The position numbers were made by a program, and so were the translations under genes. A DNA stretch of 64,000 bases from contig NZ_JXZC01000002.1 in NCBI RefSeq assembly GCF_000935355.1, positions 372,001-436,000 of the forward strand. Direction: 5' to 3'. Origin of the DNA: Rossellomorea aquimaris (GTDB lineage: Bacteria > Bacillota > Bacilli > Bacillales > Bacillaceae_B). Of the stretch, positions 52,445 through 62,773 are shown in pieces (the first letter of the stretch is position 1; each line of letters begins with the position of its first letter). The notes under the pieces were generated by a model that saw nothing but the letters and a program-made list of their open reading frames with translations, did not search any database and was not told where the DNA came from.

Positions 52445-54496
52445 TTATTCCATCATATACTGATCGATTTCCCATGCTTTCTCAATGGATAAAGCACCTG
52501 GTCCACCCAGAATGTGATAGTTGTTGCGATTGGTTATCAAATGGATTGATTTCTTCAGGTTCACGTTATCGTTTCTATCTACGAGAACCACCGGGCTTTC
52601 TGTTCTTGCAGCCAGCGGGCTTATGCTAAGGGCATCGGGGAATTTAGCTCCTGTGGCAAAATAAAGGGAATCTGAATCTGCCGAAACAAATATCTGATGG
52701 ACCTTATAATTGGTTTCGTAACGATCCAAGCCATATATACGGAAATCCCCAGGCAGACTATCTACCACTTTATTAGAAAGGATTCCCTGACCACCGATGA
52801 CATACGTCTTGGAAATTTCATTCTCTTTTATATAGGTACTCACCGACTGTGGAACCTTTTCTTTTTGAACAAAAAGTACAGGATATTGCATGCTGCCACT
52901 ATAGGAGGCAACCGAGAGAGCATCAGGATAGTTTTGACCTGAGACGACAAATGCCTTGTTGGTTTTGTAGGGAATCACGCTATTGATCGCTACGGCCGTT
53001 TCATAACGGTCCACGCCAAATAATCGCTTGGTCTCGATTGATAGATTGTTAATCTCATTTTCTACATCCTGAGAGATGGCATTCCCCCCTCCAATCATCA
53101 AAACATGAGAGGGATTCAATCTTTTCAGCTCTTCCTTTACGGACCCACTCAATTGATTGTTCTTGACTAATAGAATCGGGCTATCCAAATGAGATGCCAA
53201 TGGAGAAGCAGCTAAGCTATCAGGGAATGAATCACCGCTTGCTAAAATAACAAACGATCCAGTCAATTTGGTTCCACCGATCTTCAACTCTTTCTCCTCC
53301 AGCAAGGACCATCCACTTTTAAATATTTCTACAGCTGTTTCAACAGAATTCAATCCGTAGAGACGGTTTTTCGTTTGGACATAGTTCAGCGCTTCTTCCG
53401 CATTGATCAACCCTGTTCCAAGTCTATCGACTTCTGGTAATGGGGTGGTTGAGTTTTCAAGAACATCCTTCACCTGCATTCCTTTTAGAAAGGGGTACTG
53501 CTGTTTGACCATGGAAGAAACCGAGCTTACAATGGCCGTTGACATACTGGTACCATCCAGTGCTTGGTAACCGTCCATCCATGTGCTGAAAATGTTGGTT
53601 CCCGGTGCGGATACATCTATTGTCTCCCCGTAATTTGAGAACGTGGATCTTGTCAATGTAGCAGAGTCCACACTGCCTACAGCCAGGACATTGGAGTAGG
53701 TTGCCGGGTAAAGGACGGCGTGCTCATTATCGTTACCAGCCGCTCCCACGACCAGGGCACCCTTGTCCACAGCGTAATCAATAGCATCCTCGAGTGCTTG
53801 CATATTGCTATAGCTGCCCAGACTCAAATTGATGATATCCGCTCCATTGTCAGCTGCATAACGGATACCTTGAATGACCGTGGACATGTAGGTGGTCTTA
53901 CCTTCAAACACTTTTACAGGCATGAGCTTCACCTTTTCAGCAGCAGAGGCTATACCCATTTTGTTATTGGTCACAGCTCCCACCAGACCCGCTACATGGG
54001 TGCCATGTCCCGACCTATCGACAGGCGGCTCTTCTTCGTTAATGAAGTTCTTTCCTTCTACTAATCTACCGCGTAGCTCAGGATGCTTCAGATCAACACC
54101 TGAATCGACGATCGCCACGGTAACTTCTTTAATGGGATTGTATTGTTCCCAAGCATCCAGCACCTTCATGACCTGAAAGTCTTGGGATTGATTATTAAAA
54201 TATGTATCATTCGGCGGAGCAGCTTGTGTGTAAACGAGCTGATCGACCTCAGCATATTCTATGTTTTTATTATTATTCAATTTTGATAGAGTGCCAGGAA
54301 CGTCTTTTGAAGGTACTGATATGACCTCTAGTTTTCCTTCACCCTTGTCTGAAGACTGTGTCGACACTTCACCTTCCTGATCCTTGTGAACCACTAATAG
54401 TTGAACCTTCTTCCCATCATCCGCTTGCACTACTCCGTTTGGAAGCAGGGTACACCCAAATAAGAAGACAATTGAAGCGATTATTCTCATTTTCAT
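52445..54496 (-). CDS. Subtilisin-family (S8) protease with three CWB2 modules
   Basis: 683 residues. Signal peptide, I9-like propeptide (about 28-85; IEYAEVDQLV at its end), then the S8 domain (about 100-370) with Asp in VAIVDSGVDLKHPE (near 129), His in SGHGTHVAGLVGA (near 165), the oxyanion Asn in GAAGND, and Ser in LDGTSMSTAIV (near 315). Three CWB2 modules fill 372-683. A wall-held exoprotease. Start ATG 54496 follows GAGGAG. Confidence 0.94.
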   Translation of the reverse strand: MKMRIIASIVFLFGCTLLPNGVVQADDGKKVQLLVVHKDQEGEVSTQSSDKGEGKLEVISVPSKDVPGTLSKLNNNKNIEYAEVDQLVYTQAAPPNDTYFNNQSQDFQVMKVLDAWEQYNPIKEVTVAIVDSGVDLKHPELRGRLVEGKNFINEEEPPVDRSGHGTHVAGLVGAVTNNKMGIASAAEKVKLMPVKVFEGKTTYMSTVIQGIRYAADNGADIINLSLGSYSNMQALEDAIDYAVDKGALVVGAAGNDNEHAVLYPATYSNVLAVGSVDSATLTRSTFSNYGETIDVSAPGTNIFSTWMDGYQALDGTSMSTAIVSSVSSMVKQQYPFLKGMQVKDVLENSTTPLPEVDRLGTGLINAEEALNYVQTKNRLYGLNSVETAVEIFKSGWSLLEEKELKIGGTKLTGSFVILASGDSFPDSLAASPLASHLDSPILLVKNNQLSGSVKEELKRLNPSHVLMIGGGNAISQDVENEINNLSIETKRLFGVDRYETAVAINSVIPYKTNKAFVVSGQNYPDALSVASYSGSMQYPVLFVQKEKVPQSVSTYIKENEISKTYVIGGQGILSNKVVDSLPGDFRIYGLDRYETNYKVHQIFVSADSDSLYFATGAKFPDALSISPLAARTESPVVLVDRNDNVNLKKSIHLITNRNNYHILGGPGALSIEKAWEIDQYMME

Positions 54497-54649
54497 CAAG
54501 CCACTCCTCTCTCCGTTGAATGTCATTTACATCATCTGTAAAAAGTATATAAGATGGTGGAAGGCCTGTCCATGAATTCAAGAAATTTTCAGAATGATAG
54601 GCTGAAAGACCTTGGTGTCATCTGTTACCATCTTAAAGAAGAGAGTACT

Positions 54650-54777
54650 AGTTGATTTCCGCTACAGAATGCTCGCTTTCCGCGGGGCTGGCGGTGAGCC
54701 TCCTCGGCTGCGCCTCCGGGGTCTCACCTGTCCAGCTATTCCCGCAGGAGTCGAGCATCCTTCCGCTCCAATCAACT
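54650..54777. repeat. Palindromic repeat copy D
   Basis: Reference copy. Outer AGTTGATT/AATCAACT, then ATGCTCG/CGAGCAT, GCTGG/CCAGC and GGTGAG/CTCACC arms. Core words are CGCTTTCCGCGG, GAGCCTCCTCGG, GGGGTCTC and CCGCAGGAGTC. Confidence 0.85.
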
Positions 54778-54825
54778 TTTTAAGCATGACTCTTTTAAAA
54801 GATATAAATAAAACAAAAATCTTTG

Positions 54826-55257
54826 CCTATAGCTCTTTTTGCAAAGATTGTTGTTTCTTTAATATGACCTGCCTGGGCTCTGTCAATCAAGTTTGTGCTG
54901 GTTGGTGAGGGGGAATTTAGTAGAGCTAGCTTTCAACTTAACCATCAAAGTAAGGATAACTGTCTGCGAATACCCTTTGAGTTTAATTGCTACAAACGCT
55001 CAGCATATATATCTACAATATGAGCTTTTTTTGTTTGTATATCAGTCAATAGGCAGTCAGCACAGAGTGGATTGTAGCGGAAGGCACTTGACTCCTGCGG
55101 GAGATAGAGGAAAGGTCGAGACCCCACAGACGGAACGTCGAGGAGGCTCGACTTCCTCCCCGCGGAAAGCAAGTGCCTGGAGCGGAAAGGAACGGTCTAT
55201 GTTTTCACATCTAACTAAAACAGACGTGATGTAAATCCACAATGTTTACGAAATTGC
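54826..55257. repeat. Composite repeat element 2 (about 430 bp)
   Basis: Its left part (54832-54915) matches element 1, including GGGCTCTGTCAAT and GCTGGTTGGTGAGGGG. It ends in CACAATGTTTACGAAATTGC, an imperfect complement of its left end. It contains copy E. The open frames inside are by-products. Confidence 0.6.
55075..55190. repeat. Palindromic repeat copy E
   Basis: Same core as copy C but with different arms that still pair: GGCACTTG/CAAGTGCC and GTCGAG/CTCGAC. Confidence 0.8.
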
Positions 55258-55262
55258 AAATG

Positions 55263-55292
55263 AAAAAAGCCACCCGCTATAAATAGCAGGTG
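55263..55292 (-). terminator. Terminator of S8 protease 2
   Basis: CACCTGCTA/TAGCGGGTG stem with T run on the minus strand. Confidence 0.82.
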
Positions 55293-55312
55293 ACCCTATT
55301 AAACTTACCCTA

Positions 55313-58300
55313 TTAGTTTGATACTTTTTCTTGAAGGTCTTCTCTTGCACCTTCACCTACTGCACCTTTACCACCAAGTACAGTGACAGAAGAGATTTTG
55401 TTCTGGTACAGATATTTCGTTAAGAACGCATCTACTTCTTTCGGTAATCCATTTGGATCTGTCAGCAATAACAATCCTGCGTTATCTGTTACTAGTGGAG
55501 CTGCAGATAATGCATCCGGGAAGTTCTTACCGCTCGCAACATATAGCTTATCTGTGCTATTCGCGAACTCTCCAAGGATTGCTGCGAGTGTACCGTAACG
55601 GTTCACACCAGAAAGGACTTTCACATCGACAGCTACTTTCTTGGCTTCAGCTACTACACTCTCAGGAACAGCAGATTTACCACCAAGCACATAGACTTTC
55701 TCGTCTTCAAGGATCGCTTTCGCTTCAGCAGACAGAGCTTTACCGTCTGTTAAAACGATCGGCATGTCGTTGGCACCGGCAATCGCTGCAGCACTCAGGG
55801 CATCTGCAAAGTTTTTACCAGTTGCAACGAATACACCATTTCCTTTGAATCCAAGCTCTTGAAGCTTCGAAACGATGGCAAGGTTTGTACCGTAACGGTT
55901 TGGCATTCCATCTGTTTCTAAACGTTCGATATCAGAAGAATTGATCGAGATGCTGTTCAATTGTGTAAATACATCGGCAGAAACGACACCTTCTCCACCA
56001 AGGATGTACACATTTTCAGCACCAAGACGTTCGATTTCAGCAAGGACTTCCTTAGAAAGCTTCCCATTGCTGCCTACAGGTAAGATTGGGGCATCGATAG
56101 CAGATGCTAATGGACCTGCAGATAATGAATCAGGGAAGTTGTATCCAGTTGAAAGGATAACTGTTTTGTATTCATGGTCATCGGCAAAGCCGTCTTTATG
56201 AAGCTTCTTGGAAACTTCGATTGCTGTTCCGACACGGTCTTGACCGGAAACTTCAGTGATGATGTCCCCGTCTACCTTGATTGGAAGCAGTGATAATACT
56301 TCATCCGTCTTCGCATCTAGTAAATATACAGCACCGATTGAGCTCATAGACTCGGATGGAGTTGTAATGTTTACATCCGTCGTTAATGATTTTCCTACTT
56401 TAAGGGTTTGTGAAGCTTTAACATCCACTTTACCTTTCCCTTTTTCACCAGGAGAAAGGACACCGAACTCATTGATTGAAAGATCAAGAGTCGTCGTTGG
56501 ATCCATAGTTGCATACCCTTCAATGGCGATTTTGTACGTACCATCCGGTAATGAAGTCAGGGAAACTTTTTCGTCGGATGTAGCACCTGCAGAATATGCT
56601 ACAATATTCTCTTCGGAATCATAGATATATAAATCGACATCATCAGTAGCATGTGATGGATTTGAAGTTTGAACTTCCAAAGATACGTTGTTCTTCACTT
56701 TGATTTCTTGATAATAAAATTCATTGTTACCAGGTACTTCTACTTTCTCAGAAGAAAGCTTAGGCGTACTGAACGGTGCACCGACAACCTTCACATCTCT
56801 TGCTTCAGATAAGTAGTTTGAGAATGTAACAGATTTAGTCATTTCAGTTTCAGGTGCCACATGACCCAAATCAATTTCACCTGGTTGAGCAACTACATCC
56901 TGAACAACAGCCTCTAATTGATATTTATTGACTTCCTTACCTGCTTGTGGTCCGGAAGTTCCATATACATGTACTTCCCATACCCCTGGTTTAGGAGACT
57001 TGAAGACATGATCTTCAACGCCTAATCCACCGGAACCGTATCCTGCATATCCTTGGAATTCACTCACTTCAACTCCATCAGGATTGAATACGATCGCGCG
57101 TACGCGGCCTTTATAATCATCATTTTCACTGATCGCATTCAGTGAGAAACGGACTTCACTTACGCCAGGTTTTACGTCAAACGTATAACCTTTTGTTTGA
57201 GAAGACTGAACTTCACCTTCTTCGCGGAAGCGGAAACGATTTTCCTGGTTAAATTCATGACCAGTAATGATTGTTTGAGCTGATCTAGCTTCTACATAAG
57301 GAGTCGATGCATCATCAAATACTAGAGTCTCAGCATTTACGCCTGTCTCTAATTTCGACTCATCGTACTTCACTGTAATCGTTTTACTTTCTCCGGCTTT
57401 AAGATCTAATTTTGATACAGATGGACTAATCCAATCGCCAGTCGGGGATACATCAAGGCTCTTGGCTTCATCTGTCTTGTTCTCTACTAATACTTCCACT
57501 GTTTCAGGAATTTCTTTATTTCTTACATATAGACCCGGACCGCCGGACACTTTTTCTCCGTGATAGACCGTTACGTCTACGTCTTTAATGTCTGTGATGA
57601 AGTTTTTGCGCAGATACTCATAAGCTGCAGGAACATCGATCAGTCCGCCACCTTCTTGGGCGCGGTTGTAGCCATCTAAATGATTGGCTGTTTCAATCAA
57701 CGCTTCACGTGCGATTTCATAGTTAAATGGAATACGATCTTTCTCAGCAGCAGATTTAAGTAACGCCACCGCTCCAGCTACGTACGGTGAAGACATACTT
57801 GTACCCTGCATGACTACATAAGGTCCGTTTTGTACCGGATGAGCGGCATAAGCAGATCCAGGTCCGACGATATCAGGCTTTTGATTCCCTACCTCGTTCG
57901 GTCCTACAGAAGAGAAGTACCATAATCCTTGTCCTTCTTTAGGAGTGCCGTCTGCGTTTTTACCATATGGATAAGAATTGTATTCTTTTGCCCACATGTC
58001 TGCAGTGATATGTGCACCAACAGAAATGATAGGTGCTACGTCACCAGGTGATCCGACTGTGTCTGCACCAGGACCCGAGTTACCGGCAGATGTAACGAAT
58101 ACGATATCTGTATCTTCACTTAAAACCGTCATTAATTCTCCATAGGATCCTAAACCATCATTCAGATCCGGGGAAGAACCTAAGCTCAAGTTTGCAACAT
58201 CAACGCCGAATCCACCTTCGGATTCAGGAAGCGCAGCATCGACCATGGCCTTTTGAATACTGAATGTAGGAGCTCCGCCGGCTGCTTTGAACACACGCAT

Positions 58301-59536
58301 ACCGACAAGCTCTGCTCCAGGTGCAACCCCTTCACCTGCAACGGCACCGAATGCATTCGCTTTTGCCGGGCCATTTGCAGCAGAGATACCTGAAACGTGA
58401 GAACCGTGTCCGTTGAAATCAGTGAATAAGTTGATCTTCTTCAGACCGGCACCGAACCAGTTCAATTCCATATCATTGACACGGAAGTTCGCTCCAAGCA
58501 TATCATCTTCCACATTCACATCGAATGTGCCTGTTTCATTGTTTGCATACGCTGTTTCATCCGTAAAGTCATTATCCATATCCGTATCGATATAGACTTT
58601 ATCCCCCACCAATAGCACAGCAAAATTATCTGAATTACCATTCACTCCATCCGCATTTAAATCCTGGTTCGTCCAGTTAGGATTCGTTTTCGGATATGGA
58701 TTTGATTCAAATGCCGTTTTCCCGAAGAAAAACTTGTCATCAGAAGCGTCAAGTCCTGCTGTATTATATGTAGTTTCTCCTACTGTAATGGAGTCACCTT
58801 CAGCATGTCCACCATCAAAAAATACATCGCCCTCTGAAAGGTAGTTGATTCCATCACCGAGATATTTTTTATAACGCTCTTCGATACCGTATGCAAGTTG
58901 ACGGTTTGAAATCGTGTAGTCTCTTACTGCAACAATTTTTGAATCCCCGTATTTACGCGTTCCTTCTTCAAGGCCTTCTGTAAAGGATTCATGACCTGGA
59001 TCTGGACCTGAGTCAATGATCCCGATACGTGTACCAGTACCATCAAACTTATCGTGGAAGTCATCCACTCCGGTTGGAGCATGGGTTTCAGCCTGATTCG
59101 GTTTCACGACCGCATCCTCATCCACTTTATTTTGATCCTTCACTTCAAGCTCAGGGTCATTCACTTCCCCTAATTGGATTTCAGCATTCTTTCCTACTGT
59201 GCGGACACTCTTAAGATCAAGAACTTCCATTACCTTCCGAGTTGGTACATCCGCTAAGTAAACATAGTTCTTATAATTCTGTTTTACTTTTACGCCAAGC
59301 TTCTCTAATTGACCAGTCGCATCTACTTTACCGTTACCTACGATGACAAGCTCTTGAACAGCTTGATCACTCATAGACAGTGCCACAACTTCTGAGAAAT
59401 TCGAAACCTTGAACTTTTTCGTTTCCTGTAAAGCGGCTTCCGCTTTATCAGGATTGAAAGCTGTTACTCCAGCGAACGAGGAAGCTACTAAAGCTGCACT
59501 TGCCATGACCGAAAATACCTTTTTCTTAAACGTCAA
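55313..59536 (-). CDS. Large Vpr/C5a-peptidase-like S8 protease with three CWB2 modules
   Basis: 1407 residues. Signal peptide to about 35, inhibitor-like propeptide (40-125), then an S8 domain (about 155-650) with Asp in IGIIDSGPDPGHE (near 174), a large insertion (about 215-360, including acidic Asp/Asn segments), His in FNGHGSHVSGISAAN (near 380) and Ser in MQGTSMSSPYVAGA (near 579). Fn3-like and PPC-like beta domains (650-1090) are followed by CWB2 modules (1095-1407). Start TTG 59536 follows AAGGGGG. A surface-held exoprotease; targets unknown. Confidence 0.94.
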   Translation of the reverse strand: MTFKKKVFSVMASAALVASSFAGVTAFNPDKAEAALQETKKFKVSNFSEVVALSMSDQAVQELVIVGNGKVDATGQLEKLGVKVKQNYKNYVYLADVPTRKVMEVLDLKSVRTVGKNAEIQLGEVNDPELEVKDQNKVDEDAVVKPNQAETHAPTGVDDFHDKFDGTGTRIGIIDSGPDPGHESFTEGLEEGTRKYGDSKIVAVRDYTISNRQLAYGIEERYKKYLGDGINYLSEGDVFFDGGHAEGDSITVGETTYNTAGLDASDDKFFFGKTAFESNPYPKTNPNWTNQDLNADGVNGNSDNFAVLLVGDKVYIDTDMDNDFTDETAYANNETGTFDVNVEDDMLGANFRVNDMELNWFGAGLKKINLFTDFNGHGSHVSGISAANGPAKANAFGAVAGEGVAPGAELVGMRVFKAAGGAPTFSIQKAMVDAALPESEGGFGVDVANLSLGSSPDLNDGLGSYGELMTVLSEDTDIVFVTSAGNSGPGADTVGSPGDVAPIISVGAHITADMWAKEYNSYPYGKNADGTPKEGQGLWYFSSVGPNEVGNQKPDIVGPGSAYAAHPVQNGPYVVMQGTSMSSPYVAGAVALLKSAAEKDRIPFNYEIAREALIETANHLDGYNRAQEGGGLIDVPAAYEYLRKNFITDIKDVDVTVYHGEKVSGGPGLYVRNKEIPETVEVLVENKTDEAKSLDVSPTGDWISPSVSKLDLKAGESKTITVKYDESKLETGVNAETLVFDDASTPYVEARSAQTIITGHEFNQENRFRFREEGEVQSSQTKGYTFDVKPGVSEVRFSLNAISENDDYKGRVRAIVFNPDGVEVSEFQGYAGYGSGGLGVEDHVFKSPKPGVWEVHVYGTSGPQAGKEVNKYQLEAVVQDVVAQPGEIDLGHVAPETEMTKSVTFSNYLSEARDVKVVGAPFSTPKLSSEKVEVPGNNEFYYQEIKVKNNVSLEVQTSNPSHATDDVDLYIYDSEENIVAYSAGATSDEKVSLTSLPDGTYKIAIEGYATMDPTTTLDLSINEFGVLSPGEKGKGKVDVKASQTLKVGKSLTTDVNITTPSESMSSIGAVYLLDAKTDEVLSLLPIKVDGDIITEVSGQDRVGTAIEVSKKLHKDGFADDHEYKTVILSTGYNFPDSLSAGPLASAIDAPILPVGSNGKLSKEVLAEIERLGAENVYILGGEGVVSADVFTQLNSISINSSDIERLETDGMPNRYGTNLAIVSKLQELGFKGNGVFVATGKNFADALSAAAIAGANDMPIVLTDGKALSAEAKAILEDEKVYVLGGKSAVPESVVAEAKKVAVDVKVLSGVNRYGTLAAILGEFANSTDKLYVASGKNFPDALSAAPLVTDNAGLLLLTDPNGLPKEVDAFLTKYLYQNKISSVTVLGGKGAVGEGAREDLQEKVSN

Positions 59537-59766
59537 TCCCTTTTCCCCCTTGATAGATTAATAGTAATGGTCCGAAATACTCCGCATCTTCCAAAATAAT
59601 ATAATTATGGAAAAATTCGAACTCTATTTTCCATTTTAATCTCAGTTAGTTCTTTAGTCAACAAAAGGAGATGTTATTTTCAGAAAAAATAATATATTTT
59701 TACTATTGTGTTTTCAGTTTTATTAAATTACTTATTTAGATTGTTTTCTTGTTGCTAAGCGAGTGC
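59537..59766. other. Upstream region of the large protease gene
   Basis: 230-bp AT-rich stretch expected to hold its promoter. No specific element assigned. The next 127 bp is palindromic copy F. Confidence 0.45.
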
Positions 59767-59893
59767 TGGTTGATTTCCGTTACAGGTGCTCGCTTTCCTC
59801 GGGGCGGGCGGTGAGCCTCCTCGGCTTCGCCTGCGGGGTCTCACCTGTCCCGCTTCTCCCGCAGGAGTCGAGCACCTTCCACTCCAATCAACA
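59767..59893. repeat. Palindromic repeat copy F
   Basis: Same orientation as copy D; outer GTTGATT/AATCAAC, inner GGTGCTCG/CGAGCACC, apex arms GGTGAG/CTCACC. Confidence 0.83.
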
Positions 59894-59992
59894 TTAGGGT
59901 TTTTTACTTTCTCTAGTTAAATTCAACTATCTATTTGAAAACAAAATTATCTTAAAGAAAATGTTTAAGGACTATTGAATCGGGTAAATAGA

Positions 59993-60022
59993 AAAAAACT
60001 GCCTGCCGATGGCAAACAGTTT
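59993..60022 (-). terminator. Terminator of NlpC/P60-CWB2 gene
   Basis: AAACTG/CAGTTT outer stem with TGCC/GGCA inner stem and T6 on the minus strand. Confidence 0.82.
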
Positions 60023-60035
60023 TTCTATCATTCTA

Positions 60036-61349
60036 TTAATTTACAACTTTCACTGCGCCTAGATAACGGGGCTTCCAGTATACGTTGCTCATACTTGTGA
60101 TTTCCACTCCATCATTACCGGCATGGATGAATTGGTTGTTTCCGATATAGATCCCGCCATGTGATGGGCCTGGTTTGTATGTTTCAAACATGACGATATC
60201 GCCGACTGCCGGTGTGCTTGAGCGGCTTCCGAAGTTCCAGATGTCAGATGTCGTTCTGGGCAGGTCAATCCCATACTTATCATATACGTAGTTAAGATAA
60301 CCACTGCAATCAAACCCGCTTGGAGTCGTGCCACCCCACTTGTAAGGTGTTCCAATATATTGTTTTGCCGTCTTGATTAAACCATCTGTATCAAATCCAA
60401 ATAGACTTTGGGCTTTCTCTGATATAACGGACGTTCCACCGATGATCGTAAACTGATTGATACCCAATTTATCCACTGTCGACTTAACGGAAGTCGGGAC
60501 ACTATTGGATTGAATCAGCATAACTGGCGAGCCTTTCTTGGCTGCAAGAACGGACCCTGTCAAGGCATCAGCATAGCTTTCACCCGTGGCAATGACTGAA
60601 CTATTTGTAGCAGAATAATATTTCTCGGCGACTTTTGTTGCCGTATCATAACGATCTTTCCCTGAAATACGGGTGGCTCTTGGCAATTGATTCTTGACGC
60701 CGTCACTTACCACACCTGTACCTCCTACAAGAATGGAAGAACTATATTTACTTAACGCTTTTTTCGTCTCTTCAGGGACATGATTTTTCTCTGTTAATAG
60801 AATCGGCATTGATTTACTTGCAGCAACAGGTGCAATCGCAAGACTATCCGGGAAATCCCTGCCGTATGTAACAATGGCTTGTGAACCGCCCACTAACGCA
60901 GCGATTTTTGCCGCTGTTTCATATCTGTTTTCCCCTGCCACCCTTGTGCTTGTAATGCCTAACCCCTTAAGCTGAGTTTCAACTGAAGATGAAATAACGG
61001 AACTTCCACCTAATATGTATGCTTTACTTGGATTTAATCGATCCAGCTCTTTTTTCACGCTATAAGGAATACTATCTTTGGTTACTAATAATATCGGTGC
61101 GTTATACTTATCCGCTAACGGTGCACCTGCCAACGCATCGGGAAAGTTATTCCCCACTGCAATGACGACGGTACTGGCACTGGTCCATCCTTCTCTTGAA
61201 ACTTTCACTGCCGTTTCATACCGGTCGACACCGCTTACTCTCTCTATCTGTGTACCTGCAGCTGATGCAGGGTTCTGGAAAAACAATAGGAACATGAAGC
61301 TTATTACCGTGACGAAAGTAATAGATACAGGTTTGCGATAATTAGACAT
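60036..61349 (-). CDS. NlpC/P60 endopeptidase with three N-terminal CWB2 modules
   Basis: 437 residues. Signal peptide to about 31, three CWB2 modules (36-320; SGVDRYETAVKVS, NFPDALAGAPLA, ILGGSSVIS and later copies), then an NlpC/P60 domain (322-437) with GFDCSGYLNYV (Cys near 346) and SHGGIYIGN plus FIHAGN. It should cut D-Glu-mDAP or related stem-peptide bonds. Unlike the neighbouring genes the binding modules come first. GAAGGGG precedes the ATG. Confidence 0.94.
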   Translation of the reverse strand: MSNYRKPVSITFVTVISFMFLLFFQNPASAAGTQIERVSGVDRYETAVKVSREGWTSASTVVIAVGNNFPDALAGAPLADKYNAPILLVTKDSIPYSVKKELDRLNPSKAYILGGSSVISSSVETQLKGLGITSTRVAGENRYETAAKIAALVGGSQAIVTYGRDFPDSLAIAPVAASKSMPILLTEKNHVPEETKKALSKYSSSILVGGTGVVSDGVKNQLPRATRISGKDRYDTATKVAEKYYSATNSSVIATGESYADALTGSVLAAKKGSPVMLIQSNSVPTSVKSTVDKLGINQFTIIGGTSVISEKAQSLFGFDTDGLIKTAKQYIGTPYKWGGTTPSGFDCSGYLNYVYDKYGIDLPRTTSDIWNFGSRSSTPAVGDIVMFETYKPGPSHGGIYIGNNQFIHAGNDGVEITSMSNVYWKPRYLGAVKVVN

Positions 61350-61482
61350 TTCTCAATTCCCCTTCTCTATAAATCTACAAAAACTATCTTATCATTAAAA
61401 TTTTCAAAATAATTTTACATTTATGTAACAATATTCGTCATATTTACCCCTTTTTTGTAATATACTCTCCTTCAAACGACAC

Positions 61483-61519
61483 AAAAAAGGCCCATTCCTG
61501 TTGTCGGAACGGGCCTTTT
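61483..61519 (-). terminator. Epimerase terminator
   Basis: 14-bp stem AAAAGGCCCATTCC-type with GGAACGGGCCTTTT (one mismatch), T run on the minus strand. Confidence 0.9.
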
Positions 61520-61521
61520 CG

Positions 61522-62469
61522 TTATTCGTTTTCTTTATTCCAATACTCCAATAGTCCTTCTCTCATAGAGAACTTTGGATCAAATCCTAAAGATTTAAGC
61601 TCAGATATATCAGAGTAAGATTCTTTAATATCTCCCGACCGTTCTTCCAGCTGATCGATAGGGAGTTTTGTTTTGGTAATTTCTTCATACATGCCGATCA
61701 GTTCGTTCAAGCTTGTCGAGTCTCCTGTACCAACATTAAAGACTTTACCGATTGCTGCCGGATCTTCAGATACAAGAAGATTCGCCTGGACAACGTCTTT
61801 TACATAGATGAAGTCCCTTGTTTGTTCGCCATCTCCATATAAGGTGAAGTTGGTTTCTTCCTTGTTGACCAGCTGTTTGAACTTATCTGTTAAGATCGAT
61901 ACCACACCCGAATAGGGTGACGATGGATTTTGTCTGTTTCCAAAGACATTGAAGAAGCGAACGGCCGTCGTCGGGATGTCGTATAATCGGCTGAATGCCA
62001 GCACATATTGCTCCGAGGCAAACTTATCGATGGCATATGGCGTCAATGGCCTGATCGTTGATGTTTCTTTCTTGGGAAGCGTCGGCTCATCCCCATACAC
62101 CGCTGCAGAAGAAGCAAAGACAAAGCGCTCCAATCCTCCTTGTTTGCGTGTTTCTTCCAATAAGTATAAGGTAGCTTCCAAATTGGTTTGATGGGTATGA
62201 AGGGGATCTTCTACTGAAGCCGCTACACTGGCAATCGCACCTAAATGAAAGACTTTCTTGAATTGATGCTGTTGAAAGAGCTTTTCAATGGTTTCTTTAG
62301 AAGAGATGTCCCCTTCTACAACAGTTAACTTATCGTCCTTCGGAAGGTTATCCATTGAACCCATCGAGAAATTATCTATCACTACCACTTGTTCGTTTTT
62401 ATTTAATAATTCTTCTACAATATGAGAGCCGATAAAGCCGGCCCCGCCTGTGACAAGGATCTTGCTCAT
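61522..62469 (-). CDS. NAD-dependent nucleotide-sugar 4-epimerase family
   Basis: 315 residues, extended SDR. VTGGAGFIGSHIVEEL (NAD loop), FASSAAVYG (catalytic Ser), YAIDK as the Tyr-x-x-x-Lys motif, FFNVFGNRQ and FNVGTGDSTS fit GalE/WbpP-like epimerases acting on UDP-GlcNAc or UDP-glucose-type sugars (the exact substrate is unclear). AAAGGGG precedes the ATG. It lies between two CWB2 genes and would supply a precursor for the surface polymer. Confidence 0.9.
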   Translation of the reverse strand: MSKILVTGGAGFIGSHIVEELLNKNEQVVVIDNFSMGSMDNLPKDDKLTVVEGDISSKETIEKLFQQHQFKKVFHLGAIASVAASVEDPLHTHQTNLEATLYLLEETRKQGGLERFVFASSAAVYGDEPTLPKKETSTIRPLTPYAIDKFASEQYVLAFSRLYDIPTTAVRFFNVFGNRQNPSSPYSGVVSILTDKFKQLVNKEETNFTLYGDGEQTRDFIYVKDVVQANLLVSEDPAAIGKVFNVGTGDSTSLNELIGMYEEITKTKLPIDQLEERSGDIKESYSDISELKSLGFDPKFSMREGLLEYWNKENE

Positions 62470-62773
62470 TTATGTTGTTCCCCTTTCAGTATGGAGAGTT
62501 ATACTTTTAATTTTTCACTGATGTAAGTATAGCAAAAATCACAATCGGATTCTATTCGGTCATTAAAATGTAAAACACCCTTAATTTTACCCTATTCATT
62601 CTTTCTAAAAACGTTTCTATTCCTGTCAAAAAAAGGCGAAAAATATTTAATTGAAACTATCTATGCAAACGTTGCAAACGCGATTATACTATTCTAGATG
62701 TTATGAAATAGTGGTACGGGATTACCATAGACATCAGCTTAAAAACAGATCAAAACTATCGGGGGAAAGAAAG
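62470..62773 (+). promoter_or_regulatory. Divergent region epimerase / CWB2 gene, with cre-like site
   Basis: TGCAAACGTTGCAA at 62664-62677 fits the central part of a cre/LacI-type operator. TATACT at 62686-62691 is a possible -10 without a good -35. About 100 bp precede the CWB2 gene. Otherwise AT-rich and featureless. Confidence 0.4.

Noticed and set aside
54612-55234. Open frames of about 100 codons within the repeats
   Set aside because: They run through palindromes D and E and the composite element; coding potential is explained by the GC-rich repeats.
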